Below, piece after piece: positions 1 through 6,901 of a stretch of 64,000 nucleotides of DNA (the first letter of the stretch is position 1; each line of letters begins with the position of its first letter). Position numbers and translations under genes: made by a program. Location: assembly GCA_015257665.1 (NCBI GenBank), contig JABZJS010000004.1, forward strand, positions 1-64,000. Direction: 5' to 3'. Origin of the DNA: Nanosynbacter sp. (lineage in GTDB: Bacteria; Patescibacteriota; Saccharimonadia; Saccharimonadales; Saccharimonadaceae). The notes below the pieces were generated by a model. It did no database searches. It had not been told where the DNA came from and saw nothing but the letters and a program-made list of their open reading frames with translations.

Positions 1-164
1 CTAACGCCCGGCTAGAGCTTGGGATGGTTTGTTGCAGTTTGTTTTTAAGGTTAGGAAAAACTGAAAGGTGCTTTCAAGTTATAACCTCTTATGTGTGAAA
101 AGTCGTTGGGATATATTTAATAATCTGTTGTTTAAAAACCGAGGATGAGGAGAATACCAAGCTT

Positions 165-833
165 TTAGTATGGAGCGACTAGGGTAGATTGTATCGCATC
201 AGCAAGTTCTGCTTCTGTAGATACGATACCTGCTAAAGATAGACTGCCGAAATCATGAGCGGTATTCGAACCATTTAATAATCCAAGCACTGGTATTCCT
301 GCATTGACGGCAGCCCGAGCACCAATCGATGAATCTTCAATAGCAATACATTGTGACTTATGCACACTTAATTTATCAATCACCTTCAAATATGCGGACG
401 GATTTGGCTTCTTTTTGAGTACATCTTCTCGAGTAACAATACAGGAGAAGTGATTGATAATACCAAATTTTTTGAGAACCGCACGAATATTGACAATGGT
501 ATTAGTTGATGCAATTGCAAAGACGTAGTCAGTGCTATGTTTTTTGATAAAGCTTGTCACAGGATCTACCTCTTTACTGTATTGTAGGATATTACCTCTG
601 TATATCTTTGTGTAATTCTCAATTATACTATGAGTAGTGTCTGGATTTAGGTGAGGGAAGTGCTTTTGGAAGAAGTTGACAGTTGTTTGCCCGATAGTTT
701 CTTTATATAAAGAATCTGATATTACTACGTTGTATCGTAAAGCCTGTTCTTTAAGGATTCTGAATCGTGCGTCATCGCTGATTGCAATGACGCCATCAAA
801 GTCGAAGATTACTACGTTTTTTAGATTATCCAT
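165..833 (-). CDS. HAD-superfamily phosphatase (beta-phosphoglucomutase-like)
   Basis: This is a 222-residue HAD hydrolase expected to remove phosphate from a small cytosolic metabolite, probably a sugar phosphate. Motif I (FDFDGV) lies near residues 9-14 with the nucleophile and acid/base Asp pair. The motif III lysine is in KKKPNPSAY and motif IV is IEDSSIGA. An upstream in-frame ATG at 869 exists. I prefer the ATG at 833 because TATAAT sits exactly 6 nt before it, the spacing of a leaderless start that recurs in this window. A decayed sugar-kinase remnant lies just upstream, so the pair may once have been a sugar-use locus. The family is clear but the substrate is not. Confidence 0.85.
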   Translation of the reverse strand: MDNLKNVVIFDFDGVIAISDDARFRILKEQALRYNVVISDSLYKETIGQTTVNFFQKHFPHLNPDTTHSIIENYTKIYRGNILQYSKEVDPVTSFIKKHSTDYVFAIASTNTIVNIRAVLKKFGIINHFSCIVTREDVLKKKPNPSAYLKVIDKLSVHKSQCIAIEDSSIGARAAVNAGIPVLGLLNGSNTAHDFGSLSLAGIVSTEAELADAIQSTLVAPY

Positions 834-1012
834 GAGTCTATTATAAATGGTACTAGCTATTGGGTCCACTAACTTAAAAAATCCAGAGATTTAAAACAGC
901 AAAGGTGGGTTTATCTCGGATAGAAGTTCCATTATAGTCTCTCACGAGTAGAGGTGGTCGGGGTTTGTTGATCCTGTCTTGGATTTGAAGCGTTGGCTTG
1001 ATGATGTCGTGA

Positions 1013-1168
1013 GAACAATCCATTGAACTGACAAAGGCCAATGGCGTCAGTCGTATTGGTAGCTCGATGGTATTTTTGGGCGGCACTGATGAACAATTCG
1101 GGTATATAGGGACAGGGATTTTCGACGAATGCTCAACAGATATTATTATGGCAACTGGTACCTCCTGA
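1013..1168 (+). pseudogene. Decayed FGGY-family carbohydrate kinase remnant
   Basis: The stretch is open on the plus strand from just after a stop at 1010 to a stop at 1166. It encodes GGTDEQFGYIGTGIFD followed by STDIIMATGTS. This matches the pattern of FGGY sugar kinases, where a Gly-Gly-(His/Thr)-Asp-x-x-(Cys/Phe) segment is followed about 20 residues later by a (S/T)-x-GTS phosphate-binding turn. About 80 bases upstream, in another frame, GFVDPVLDLKRWLDDVVRTI resembles the WVEQDP region of the N-terminal domain. The pieces are in different frames, too close together, and interrupted by stops, so this is a fragment. The assignment rests on motif recognition only. Confidence 0.4.
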
Positions 1169-1260
1169 TCTATGTTCTTCTGCTTGAACAAAAAACACCT
1201 GGTAACAATATAAGCCGCATACAAGGTGATAACCTATTCTTAGTATTGGAATTTATTTGT

Positions 1261-1300
1261 ATTACCAGACAACGGTAATAGCTATTCAATATTGTTGAAT
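1261..1300. repeat. Two short inverted repeats upstream of the HxlR gene
   Basis: ATTACC/GGTAAT (1261-1266 and 1274-1279) and ATTCAA/TTGAAT (1284-1289 and 1295-1300) form two adjacent palindromic elements. They lie 50-90 bases upstream of the predicted promoter of the HxlR-type regulator. They could be operator sites, but the regulator that binds them is not known. Confidence 0.35.
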
Positions 1301-1348
1301 ATATACTCAGTGAAGTGTGGATGTAGATTTGTGAGGCCTAAAATAAAG

Positions 1349-1377
1349 TTGACGTACTTGCGACATCGTGCTAATTT
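1349..1377 (+). promoter_or_regulatory. Sigma70-like promoter of the HxlR gene
   Basis: TTGACG at 1349-1354 and TAATTT at 1372-1377 are separated by exactly 17 bases. Transcription would begin near 1384, giving a leader of about 75 bases before the HxlR start. Confidence 0.5.
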
Positions 1378-1459
1378 AGTTCTAGAGAGGGCTATGATAT
1401 ACCATAATTCTCAGAGAGGCTTTTGCCTAGATAGATCAATAATGTAATGGGAGCACATT

Positions 1460-1825
1460 ATGACAAGGACGGTAGATGACGCAACACTTGATTTAATCAC
1501 AAGCCTTCTCTTTCGGAAATGGACATTGCCAATTCTTCAATCACTTGGCACGACGACAAAGCGCTACTCAACCTTATCTCGTATGCTGCCAAAGATAACG
1601 CAGAAAGTGTTGACGGAGCGCCTCAAGCAGCTAGAACGCGGTGGCATAGTCCAGCGTGTGTTACACTCGACTAATCCGCCACAAGTTGAATATCGGCTAA
1701 CAGAGATGGGGATTAAACTATTAGGTGTTGCTAATGATATTGAGTGTTATTTTCATGATCACAGCGAAGCGATTTGTCGGTCGCAAAAAATGTATGATCG
1801 ACGGCAGAAGATGCTCGCGTATTAG
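1460..1825 (+). CDS. HxlR-family winged-helix transcriptional regulator
   Basis: This 121-residue protein is a single winged helix-turn-helix domain of the HxlR type. The family features FRKWTLPILQSL at the N-terminus, a recognition region around SRMLPKITQKVLTERLKQLE, and a wing ending VEYRLTEMG are all present. HxlR proteins usually bind DNA as dimers and respond to reactive small molecules or redox state. The typical N-terminal redox Cys is absent and the only Cys residues are near the C-terminus. GGGAG lies 5-10 bases before the ATG. Neighbouring genes face away, so its target may be itself or a distant gene. Confidence 0.85.
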   Translation: MTRTVDDATLDLITSLLFRKWTLPILQSLGTTTKRYSTLSRMLPKITQKVLTERLKQLERGGIVQRVLHSTNPPQVEYRLTEMGIKLLGVANDIECYFHDHSEAICRSQKMYDRRQKMLAY

Positions 1826-2102
1826 TCTTTAGACGACTGTTGGTGCTGCAATACATCAAGTAATTCGCGATAGCGAGTGCTCCTTGCCGTTGTCTGTGTT
1901 TGCTTCGTCAGAGAAGTCGGAAGGGAATAGAGAAATACATCAAAGAGTTCAATCATAATGGCATGCCAATGATGGCGCTTATTGTACTTACGTTGCTCAA
2001 TAATGCTGCAAGAATAACACAAAACATGATCTAATATATTGGAATAATTGAACAATTATGTAATGCGTGGCAATTATCCCATCTAAGCAAGTATTTCCAA
2101 CG

Positions 2103-2654
2103 CTATTCTTTAATCTGGACGCCGTAAGATTTCAATGGCTTAAGATCTGGCGTTTCACTGATCAGGGACTTAATTGCGTTTACGCTATCGCTTGTGTTCT
2201 CGCAAAAACGTAGATGATTTTTAAACATTGTTCTAATTTTCTTATATTTATTATTCGACAATGTTGCTTTACACTTAAATCCATTTGATTGATCCTCTAT
2301 CTTTACTCTTATTTCTTCATATGACAGTACCTCCATGTCGTTTGGAAGATATACACTCTGTCCAGAATTTAATCGTCGAGACCGACAAGTTGTGTAATCA
2401 TTTTGGTAGACTTTGATATGATTAACTTTATCATGCCAGTTTAAATATGAGCAAGAGATTCCAAAAATTTTTCCATCAATAATTTGGTCGACTGTTTCTG
2501 ATAAACTAATACACAATTTAAATTTTGATTTTTGCTGAGATGTATTATTGGTATTTACTGAATGAACGTCGTTGTATATATTTTTCTTTTCAACAAGGCT
2601 TTCCACTAAATCCTTATCACTAAAAGAACTATATATACCAGATGGTATATTCAT
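2103..2654 (-). CDS. Putative toxin partner of the Panacea antitoxin (unknown fold)
   Basis: I do not recognise the family of this 183-residue protein. It is rich in Lys, Asn and Ser and has no signal peptide or membrane segment. It sits directly downstream of a Panacea/SocA-like gene. Its ATG overlaps that gene's stop codon (TAATG), and GGAGG for its translation lies inside the end of the upstream gene. Tight coupling to a Panacea-domain antitoxin is the usual layout of these toxin-antitoxin pairs, in which the toxin is highly variable. The toxin role is therefore inferred from position. The low GC of both genes compared with the rest of the window suggests transfer. Confidence 0.5.
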   Translation of the reverse strand: MNIPSGIYSSFSDKDLVESLVEKKNIYNDVHSVNTNNTSQQKSKFKLCISLSETVDQIIDGKIFGISCSYLNWHDKVNHIKVYQNDYTTCRSRRLNSGQSVYLPNDMEVLSYEEIRVKIEDQSNGFKCKATLSNNKYKKIRTMFKNHLRFCENTSDSVNAIKSLISETPDLKPLKSYGVQIKE

Positions 2655-3127
2655 TACACCTCCGTTAAGACAAGCCTTTCATTTAGGTGTTCGTTACCGC
2701 CAAGGGTAGCACCTAGTCTGGTCATTGGTTTTGTTTTATATGCAATTTCAGTAAGGCTTTTCGGGGATAAATTACCCAAACTATTCACCAAGTCTATCAC
2801 AATCTGTTCATTAGCACCTTCGTAAGTGAAGCTAGCAGTTCCACTAGGCATTTTATAGGCTAAAAATGGCTCCCCATTAGATAAGTACCTAACGTCAGCA
2901 TCTAATTCTTTTTTTGCTGTCATATCATCTATTATTATACGTATATCTTTGTCGTATGGACCGTAGTAATATCGAATAAATTCAAAACCTGTGGTCTGTT
3001 TTCCAGTAGAAGCTACTGATGCCAAATCAATAAGATAAAGCATCTTTGTAATACTTGTAATTGTAGGTAGATTCATGCTAAATACTAAATATTTTATTAG
3101 TGACTTTGTTTGTTCTGTCGCCTTCAT
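2654..3127 (-). CDS. Panacea (SocA-like, DUF4065) antitoxin
   Basis: The protein carries the Panacea/SocA signature: KMLYLIDLAS near residues 28-37, then FEFIRYYYGPYDKDI near residues 48-62, and a C-terminal helical part. In known pairs this domain neutralises a toxin encoded alongside it. The ATG at 3127 is preferred over an upstream ATG at 3145. TATAAT at 3134-3139 lies exactly 6 nt upstream, which predicts a leaderless message with the 157-residue antitoxin made first and the toxin second. It is the first gene of a two-gene minus-strand operon in an AT-rich region beside a tRNA. Confidence 0.8.
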   Translation of the reverse strand: MKATEQTKSLIKYLVFSMNLPTITSITKMLYLIDLASVASTGKQTTGFEFIRYYYGPYDKDIRIIIDDMTAKKELDADVRYLSNGEPFLAYKMPSGTASFTYEGANEQIVIDLVNSLGNLSPKSLTEIAYKTKPMTRLGATLGGNEHLNERLVLTEV

Positions 3128-3396
3128 ATGCTCATTATACAACACATCGACAATCTGACCAGGTACATTATATTACACATGCCATATGTTATAATTGTAT
3201 TGTCTAGACTCACAGCGAGGCTCATTTTTTATCCCGAAAATGGGCAGCCATTTGCTAAAAGCAATAGGGATAAACCCTTGTTGTGGGTCTAGACGGCTTA
3301 TCGAACTGTATCATATAATTAAATAATTATATTTTGCAAGTGAATTTATGGACACTACAAAACTGACTGTGCTAAGATATAGACAGCCAATCGCGC
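3128..3396. other. Gene-free stretch between antitoxin promoter and hairpin
   Basis: Apart from the -10 box of the antitoxin gene (3134-3139, minus strand) I see no convincing gene here. A 60-codon plus-strand frame across 3110-3292 has no ribosome site and no recognisable sequence, so I left it out. Confidence 0.4.
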
Positions 3397-3397
3397 G

Positions 3398-3425
3398 GAG
3401 ACCCTGAAGGGTCTCTTACGTTTTT
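3398..3425 (+). terminator. Intrinsic terminator-like hairpin without an obvious upstream gene
   Basis: GAGACCC (3398-3404) and GGGTCTC (3409-3415) form a perfect 7-bp stem with a TGAA tetraloop, followed by TTACGTTTTT on the plus strand. No plus-strand gene ends just upstream. It therefore either ends a short unannotated RNA or is a leftover. Confidence 0.6.
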
Positions 3426-3448
3426 ATAGCAATGCCACTAGTTAGTAG

Positions 3449-3524
3449 TGGTGCCAGCGGTCGGACTCGAACCGACATCGACGCGAAAGCCAGTCACGCG
3501 CTCTATCCTTTGAGTTACACTGGC
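3449..3524 (-). tRNA. tRNA with anticodon GGC (Ala by anticodon; atypical)
   Basis: A full cloverleaf with encoded CCA is visible on the minus strand. The acceptor is GCCAGTG/CGCTGGC, the T arm is GTCGG-TTCGAGT-CCGAC, and the anticodon arm is CGTGA-CTGGCTT-TCGCG. Positions 34-36 read GGC, which decodes Ala GCC. Oddities are C3:G70 instead of the G3:U70 pair that marks nearly all bacterial tRNA-Ala, a pyrimidine at position 37, an A10/C25 mismatch and A20 in the D loop, a feature of tRNA-Arg. The identity is therefore uncertain. The gene borders the AT-rich accessory stretch. Confidence 0.8.
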
Positions 3525-3829
3525 GTATTGTTTGCTAAAACAAAAACGCGGCGATGTTAATGGACTTATCCATTTCGCCGCACCGTACGCGTAAGTTTAC
3601 CGGATTTCGAAATAAGTTATTTAGCAATCACTTGTTTCAATGGGATAATTGCCTAATGCATGTATTGACGGATAACCTCTGATATCGTGCTGCACTATCA
3701 AGAAACTAACGCACATAGAGTATGGTACCTTCCCTAAAAGTGCCGTCTTGTCACCTGTTCTATTGCTTGCTACCGTAAAGCATGGCAGAAACACACAAGA
3801 TAGTTTTATTTCTGTCAAGGGAGGTAATT

Positions 3830-4168
3830 ATGACACAAAAAAGTAGTTATTGCATTGCAGCTGGGGTTGCTGTAGGAGTATCAATTGTGATGGGTAGTAC
3901 GGTGTATGCAGCACCAGTCGGGGTGAGTAATATCGAGAATTTTATCAGAAACATTATCCAGGTCGTGGCAGGATTAGCTGGCTTAATTGCGACTGGATTT
4001 TTTGTTATTGGTGGCCTCACGTATATTACGAGCTCGGGTAATCCAGAACAGCTTGATCGGGCAAAACGCACTATCACCTGGTCGGCGGTCGGCTTGGTGG
4101 TTGTTATTGCCGCGTATGTCTTGACTAACCTTGTCACATCGTTGGCGCATCAGTCGTTTGGAGGCTAG
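3830..4168 (+). CDS. VirB2/TrbC-like pilin subunit of a type IV secretion system
   Basis: This 112-residue protein has an N-terminal signal segment (about residues 8-29, ending VYAAP) and two further membrane helices around NIIQVVAGLAGLIATG and WSAVGLVVVIAAYVL. A polar loop, TSSGNPEQLDRAKR, joins them. This is the two-helix hairpin of VirB2/TrbC pilins. The ATG at 3830 follows AGGGAGGT by 6 bases. A longer frame starting at 3782 lacks a site. It opens the secretion operon. The next gene begins with a related pilin-like unit, so two VirB2-type domains are encoded in tandem. Confidence 0.75.
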   Translation: MTQKSSYCIAAGVAVGVSIVMGSTVYAAPVGVSNIENFIRNIIQVVAGLAGLIATGFFVIGGLTYITSSGNPEQLDRAKRTITWSAVGLVVVIAAYVLTNLVTSLAHQSFGG

Positions 4169-4172
4169 AGTG

Positions 4173-5606
4173 ATGAGAAGCACTAGTTTATTCTTCTTTG
4201 CTGATACAGCAAGTGCGCTCAAGACGGTGCGTGACTTTGTAACGCCAGCAATGCATATCCTTACTGCTGTTGCCTCGCTGATATGCGTGTTGTTTATTGT
4301 GTATGCTGGCTATCAATATATGATGAGCCGCGGCAAGCCAGACCAGCTGGAGTACGCAAAAGAGCTCGTCAAGAAAGCAATCCTTGGGATCGTGCTTGTG
4401 CTTGCAGCGACGACACTGGTTGCTGTCCTGACACAGGCGTATGGTTCACCACAGGCTGCTGAGCATGCAACATTGCCGCACCTTGAGACTATACAAACAA
4501 AGTCACAGCAAAATGGGCTCCTTGAGACAGTTATCGCAACGATAACAGGACTATGCTCGACCATTCTTAATACGCTCGCTGCCCCAGTGCTGCATGCGCT
4601 TGAGTTCTTTACCACTACAACACCGCTGATGGCAACAAATAAGAGTGTCTTCAATCTGTGGCTTGTCATGACGGGCATTGCTAATAGTTTATTAGTTCTT
4701 GTCCTTGGCTTACTTGGACTCCAGATAATGAGCGCGCAAAGCTTTGGATTGGAAGAGGTTGATACAAAGCAGATATTGCCGCAAGTTGGATTGATTTTCT
4801 TGCTCATGAATAGCTCAATCTTTCTTATTGATAGCGTAATTAGCTTATCGAATGTCCTTATAACGGCGATTGGACAAGTGTCCGGCGTGACACCAGTTTG
4901 GCGCACGTTAACTGGTATCGTAGAGAAGACTGCTGGCCAGGGTATTGCAGCGCTCTGTATTATGATCGTTTTTGTTGTTTGTGCAGTCGTGCTCCTTATT
5001 TATTACGTCATGCGACTTGTGACGCTCTACATTGGTACGGTCCTATCGCCATTAGTGAGTTTGCTCTGGCTCGTGCCAGGGTTTCGTGATTTTGCTGAAA
5101 CTGCCCTCAAAACATACCTGACAACGATATTCGTTATTTTTATTCATGTTGTTATTTTGCAGTTAGCCTCGTCGCTGCTAGTCGGCCTTGCTCAAGCGCC
5201 ACAAGGGAGTGGTGTCCTAATGGCAATTGTCACTGGAATTGCGACGATTGTGATGTTGCTCAAAGTGCAGGGGGTGATGCTGCAACTGAGCTATGTTGGT
5301 ATGGGTACTCGCTCGATGAAGCAGCTTGGCGGACAGTTTATCAATGGTATTAACTATGTGGCTGGGCCTCATTCAATGCTTGCGCAGCGAACAATGGCGC
5401 GGGTGAGACAGAAAACCTTTATGGCAAAGACGCGGATACGTACTGCATTACGGCCAAAGATGACACAAGTAACTGTACCATCGATAAAAGCACAACCAGT
5501 CTATCAGCCACTTCACACACCACCATCTATGCGCACGACGAAACGAGTGCAGCGTGATACGCCATCACATCAGCATGTATCGCCACAAGAAAAAGGGAGA
5601 AAATGA
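4173..5606 (+). CDS. Pilin-like domain fused to VirB6/TrbL-like polytopic channel protein
   Basis: The first ~95 residues repeat the pilin pattern of the preceding gene (two helices joined by MMSRGKPDQLEYAKE). A second half with five or more membrane helices between about residues 165 and 395 follows, and then a basic, Pro-rich cytoplasmic tail. Polytopic VirB6/TrbL proteins form the inner-membrane channel base in type IV secretion. The ATG at 4173 follows GGAGG overlapping the previous stop region. Its length of 477 residues exceeds most VirB6 proteins because of the N-terminal fusion. The VirB6 assignment rests on topology and operon position, since sequence similarity in this family is low. 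Confidence 0.65.
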   Translation: MRSTSLFFFADTASALKTVRDFVTPAMHILTAVASLICVLFIVYAGYQYMMSRGKPDQLEYAKELVKKAILGIVLVLAATTLVAVLTQAYGSPQAAEHATLPHLETIQTKSQQNGLLETVIATITGLCSTILNTLAAPVLHALEFFTTTTPLMATNKSVFNLWLVMTGIANSLLVLVLGLLGLQIMSAQSFGLEEVDTKQILPQVGLIFLLMNSSIFLIDSVISLSNVLITAIGQVSGVTPVWRTLTGIVEKTAGQGIAALCIMIVFVVCAVVLLIYYVMRLVTLYIGTVLSPLVSLLWLVPGFRDFAETALKTYLTTIFVIFIHVVILQLASSLLVGLAQAPQGSGVLMAIVTGIATIVMLLKVQGVMLQLSYVGMGTRSMKQLGGQFINGINYVAGPHSMLAQRTMARVRQKTFMAKTRIRTALRPKMTQVTVPSIKAQPVYQPLHTPPSMRTTKRVQRDTPSHQHVSPQEKGRK

Positions 5607-6115
5607 TGAGAGTATCAGTTGTACCAGCTCAAGTTACTACGGTAGAGGATCGAATTATCGGTTGCCTTGGTTTTATGCAAATCCTTATTTTAGCGAGTGC
5701 CCTATCATGTGGAGCTGGGGTGTTTGTCGTGTTGCCGCCAATGATGGGTGAAGCGTGGTACAAATATGGCATCATAGCGGCTGTGTTGGTGGTTGGTAGT
5801 ATATTGTCAATACGGATTAGGGGAGTCGTTCTCGCTTACTGGGTTGGTATAATTGTTCGCTATAACCAGCGTCCAATGCATTATGTTGCGGATAAAAATA
5901 CGACAGCGTATCGCCAGAGAGATAAAGACAAAGATGACCAAGCGCATACGCCAGTACACACATCACCTGGTACAGTGAGTCGCCACCAGCCAGTTCATCT
6001 TGATGCGTCGGCGAGAGCCAAAGCTCGTGCTGTGATTGATGACCCCGCGGCTCACATACGTATAGCGACTGACAAGAAAGGAGGTGTTCATGTTCGGATT
6101 ACACAAGTCAACTAA
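5603..6115 (+). CDS. PrgI/VirB3-like inner-membrane protein
   Basis: This 170-residue protein has two closely spaced membrane helices (about residues 20-45 and 50-78) and a long hydrophilic, His- and Thr-containing tail. This is the build of PrgI-family proteins, which replace VirB3 in Gram-positive conjugation systems and dock the VirB4 ATPase. Its ATG overlaps the stop of the preceding gene, with AAGGGAG just upstream. It is followed by the TraC-like and VirB4 genes, which is the usual order. Confidence 0.7.
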   Translation: MMRVSVVPAQVTTVEDRIIGCLGFMQILILASALSCGAGVFVVLPPMMGEAWYKYGIIAAVLVVGSILSIRIRGVVLAYWVGIIVRYNQRPMHYVADKNTTAYRQRDKDKDDQAHTPVHTSPGTVSRHQPVHLDASARAKARAVIDDPAAHIRIATDKKGGVHVRITQVN

Positions 6116-6722
6116 GAAAGCGAGTGCTCGCCAGCAAATTGCAATACAAGGCGTGCAGGATGGAGTGTTGGAATTACCGGGCAGACGGTATCGAATGATT
6201 GTATCGGTATCGGCCGTAAACTTTGAGCTGCGGAGTGAAGAAGAACAAGATGTGATTATTGATACATATGAGAGTTTTCTCAACTCGATCAGCTGGCCAA
6301 TTCAGATCCTCGTGCGGACCCGCAAGATCACAATGAATGCCTATCTTGCTGAATTACATGCGCAGCAGCAGACTGAGACAGTACCAATGTATCAAGAGCA
6401 GTTGCAACGCTACCGAGTATTCATCCGTTCTCTGATTGCGAATAACACCATTATGACACGTCGCTTTTATATCGTTATTCCATATCAGCCAACTGAGAAG
6501 GTAGATGACTCATTTATTCGTGAGCAACTCTTGCTTCGGGCTGATATCCTTGCAAAAGGCATGGCGCGCCTGGGTATGCGAACATATCCGCTTGATAGTT
6601 TGGCAGTGCTTGAATTATTTTATAGCTTTTATAGCCCGATACAGGCAAAAACGCAGCCACTGACCGAGCAAGCGCTTCGTATGATTCATCAGACGCTTGT
6701 GCAAAAGGAGAAAGTGTCATGA
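6090..6722 (+). CDS. TraC-like/VirB4 N-terminal-type protein
   Basis: This 210-residue soluble protein resembles the N-terminal, non-ATPase part of TraC/VirB4 proteins, which in CPR and Gram-positive systems is often a separate gene. The motifs PGRRYRMIVSVSAVNF and SFLNSISWPIQILVRTR are typical of that domain. AAAGGAGG precedes the ATG at 6090 by 5 bases, and the gene overlaps the end of PrgI by 26 bases. It ends in ATGA overlap with the VirB4 start at 6719, implying coupled translation of the two halves of the motor. Confidence 0.7.
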   Translation: MFGLHKSTKKASARQQIAIQGVQDGVLELPGRRYRMIVSVSAVNFELRSEEEQDVIIDTYESFLNSISWPIQILVRTRKITMNAYLAELHAQQQTETVPMYQEQLQRYRVFIRSLIANNTIMTRRFYIVIPYQPTEKVDDSFIREQLLLRADILAKGMARLGMRTYPLDSLAVLELFYSFYSPIQAKTQPLTEQALRMIHQTLVQKEKVS

Positions 6723-6865
6723 CGAAGCGTTTTACAAAACTGGTCGGTTGGCTCCAAGCACAGGCGCAGCTCCAGCCAAAGAAGCGTACTGCGCAGCAAC
6801 ACGAACGAGACATTCTCTTTGGTGAACAAGATATGATTGATGTCATAACGTATGCTGGATTATAA
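6719..6865 (+). pseudogene. N-terminal 48 codons of VirB4, cut off by an in-frame stop
   Basis: An ATG at 6719 in ATGA overlap with the TraC-like gene starts a frame of 48 codons. It ends at TAA (6863-6865). The following codons (EQADYVCVDGVY) continue straight into the VirB4 frame that has its first Met at 6902. The segment ERDILFGEQDMIDVI before the stop and DYVCVDGVYMRTL after it look like the continuous start of VirB4-type ATPases. A nonsense change of a single codon would explain this. Confidence 0.7.
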
Positions 6866-6901
6866 GAACAGGCTGACTATGTATGTGTTGATGGTGTTTA
6901 T

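Noticed and set aside
874..1224. Minus-strand open frame of 116 codons
   Set aside because: It has no ribosome site or recognisable sequence, and the plus strand carries kinase-like motifs in the same place.
1822..2055. Minus-strand frame of 77 codons after the HxlR gene
   Set aside because: There is no ribosome site and no family features. It could be a remnant, but nothing supports it.
4313..4906. Long minus-strand frame of 197 codons inside the secretion operon
   Set aside because: It is a shadow of the pilin/VirB6-like gene, whose plus-strand frame has clear membrane helices and start signals.
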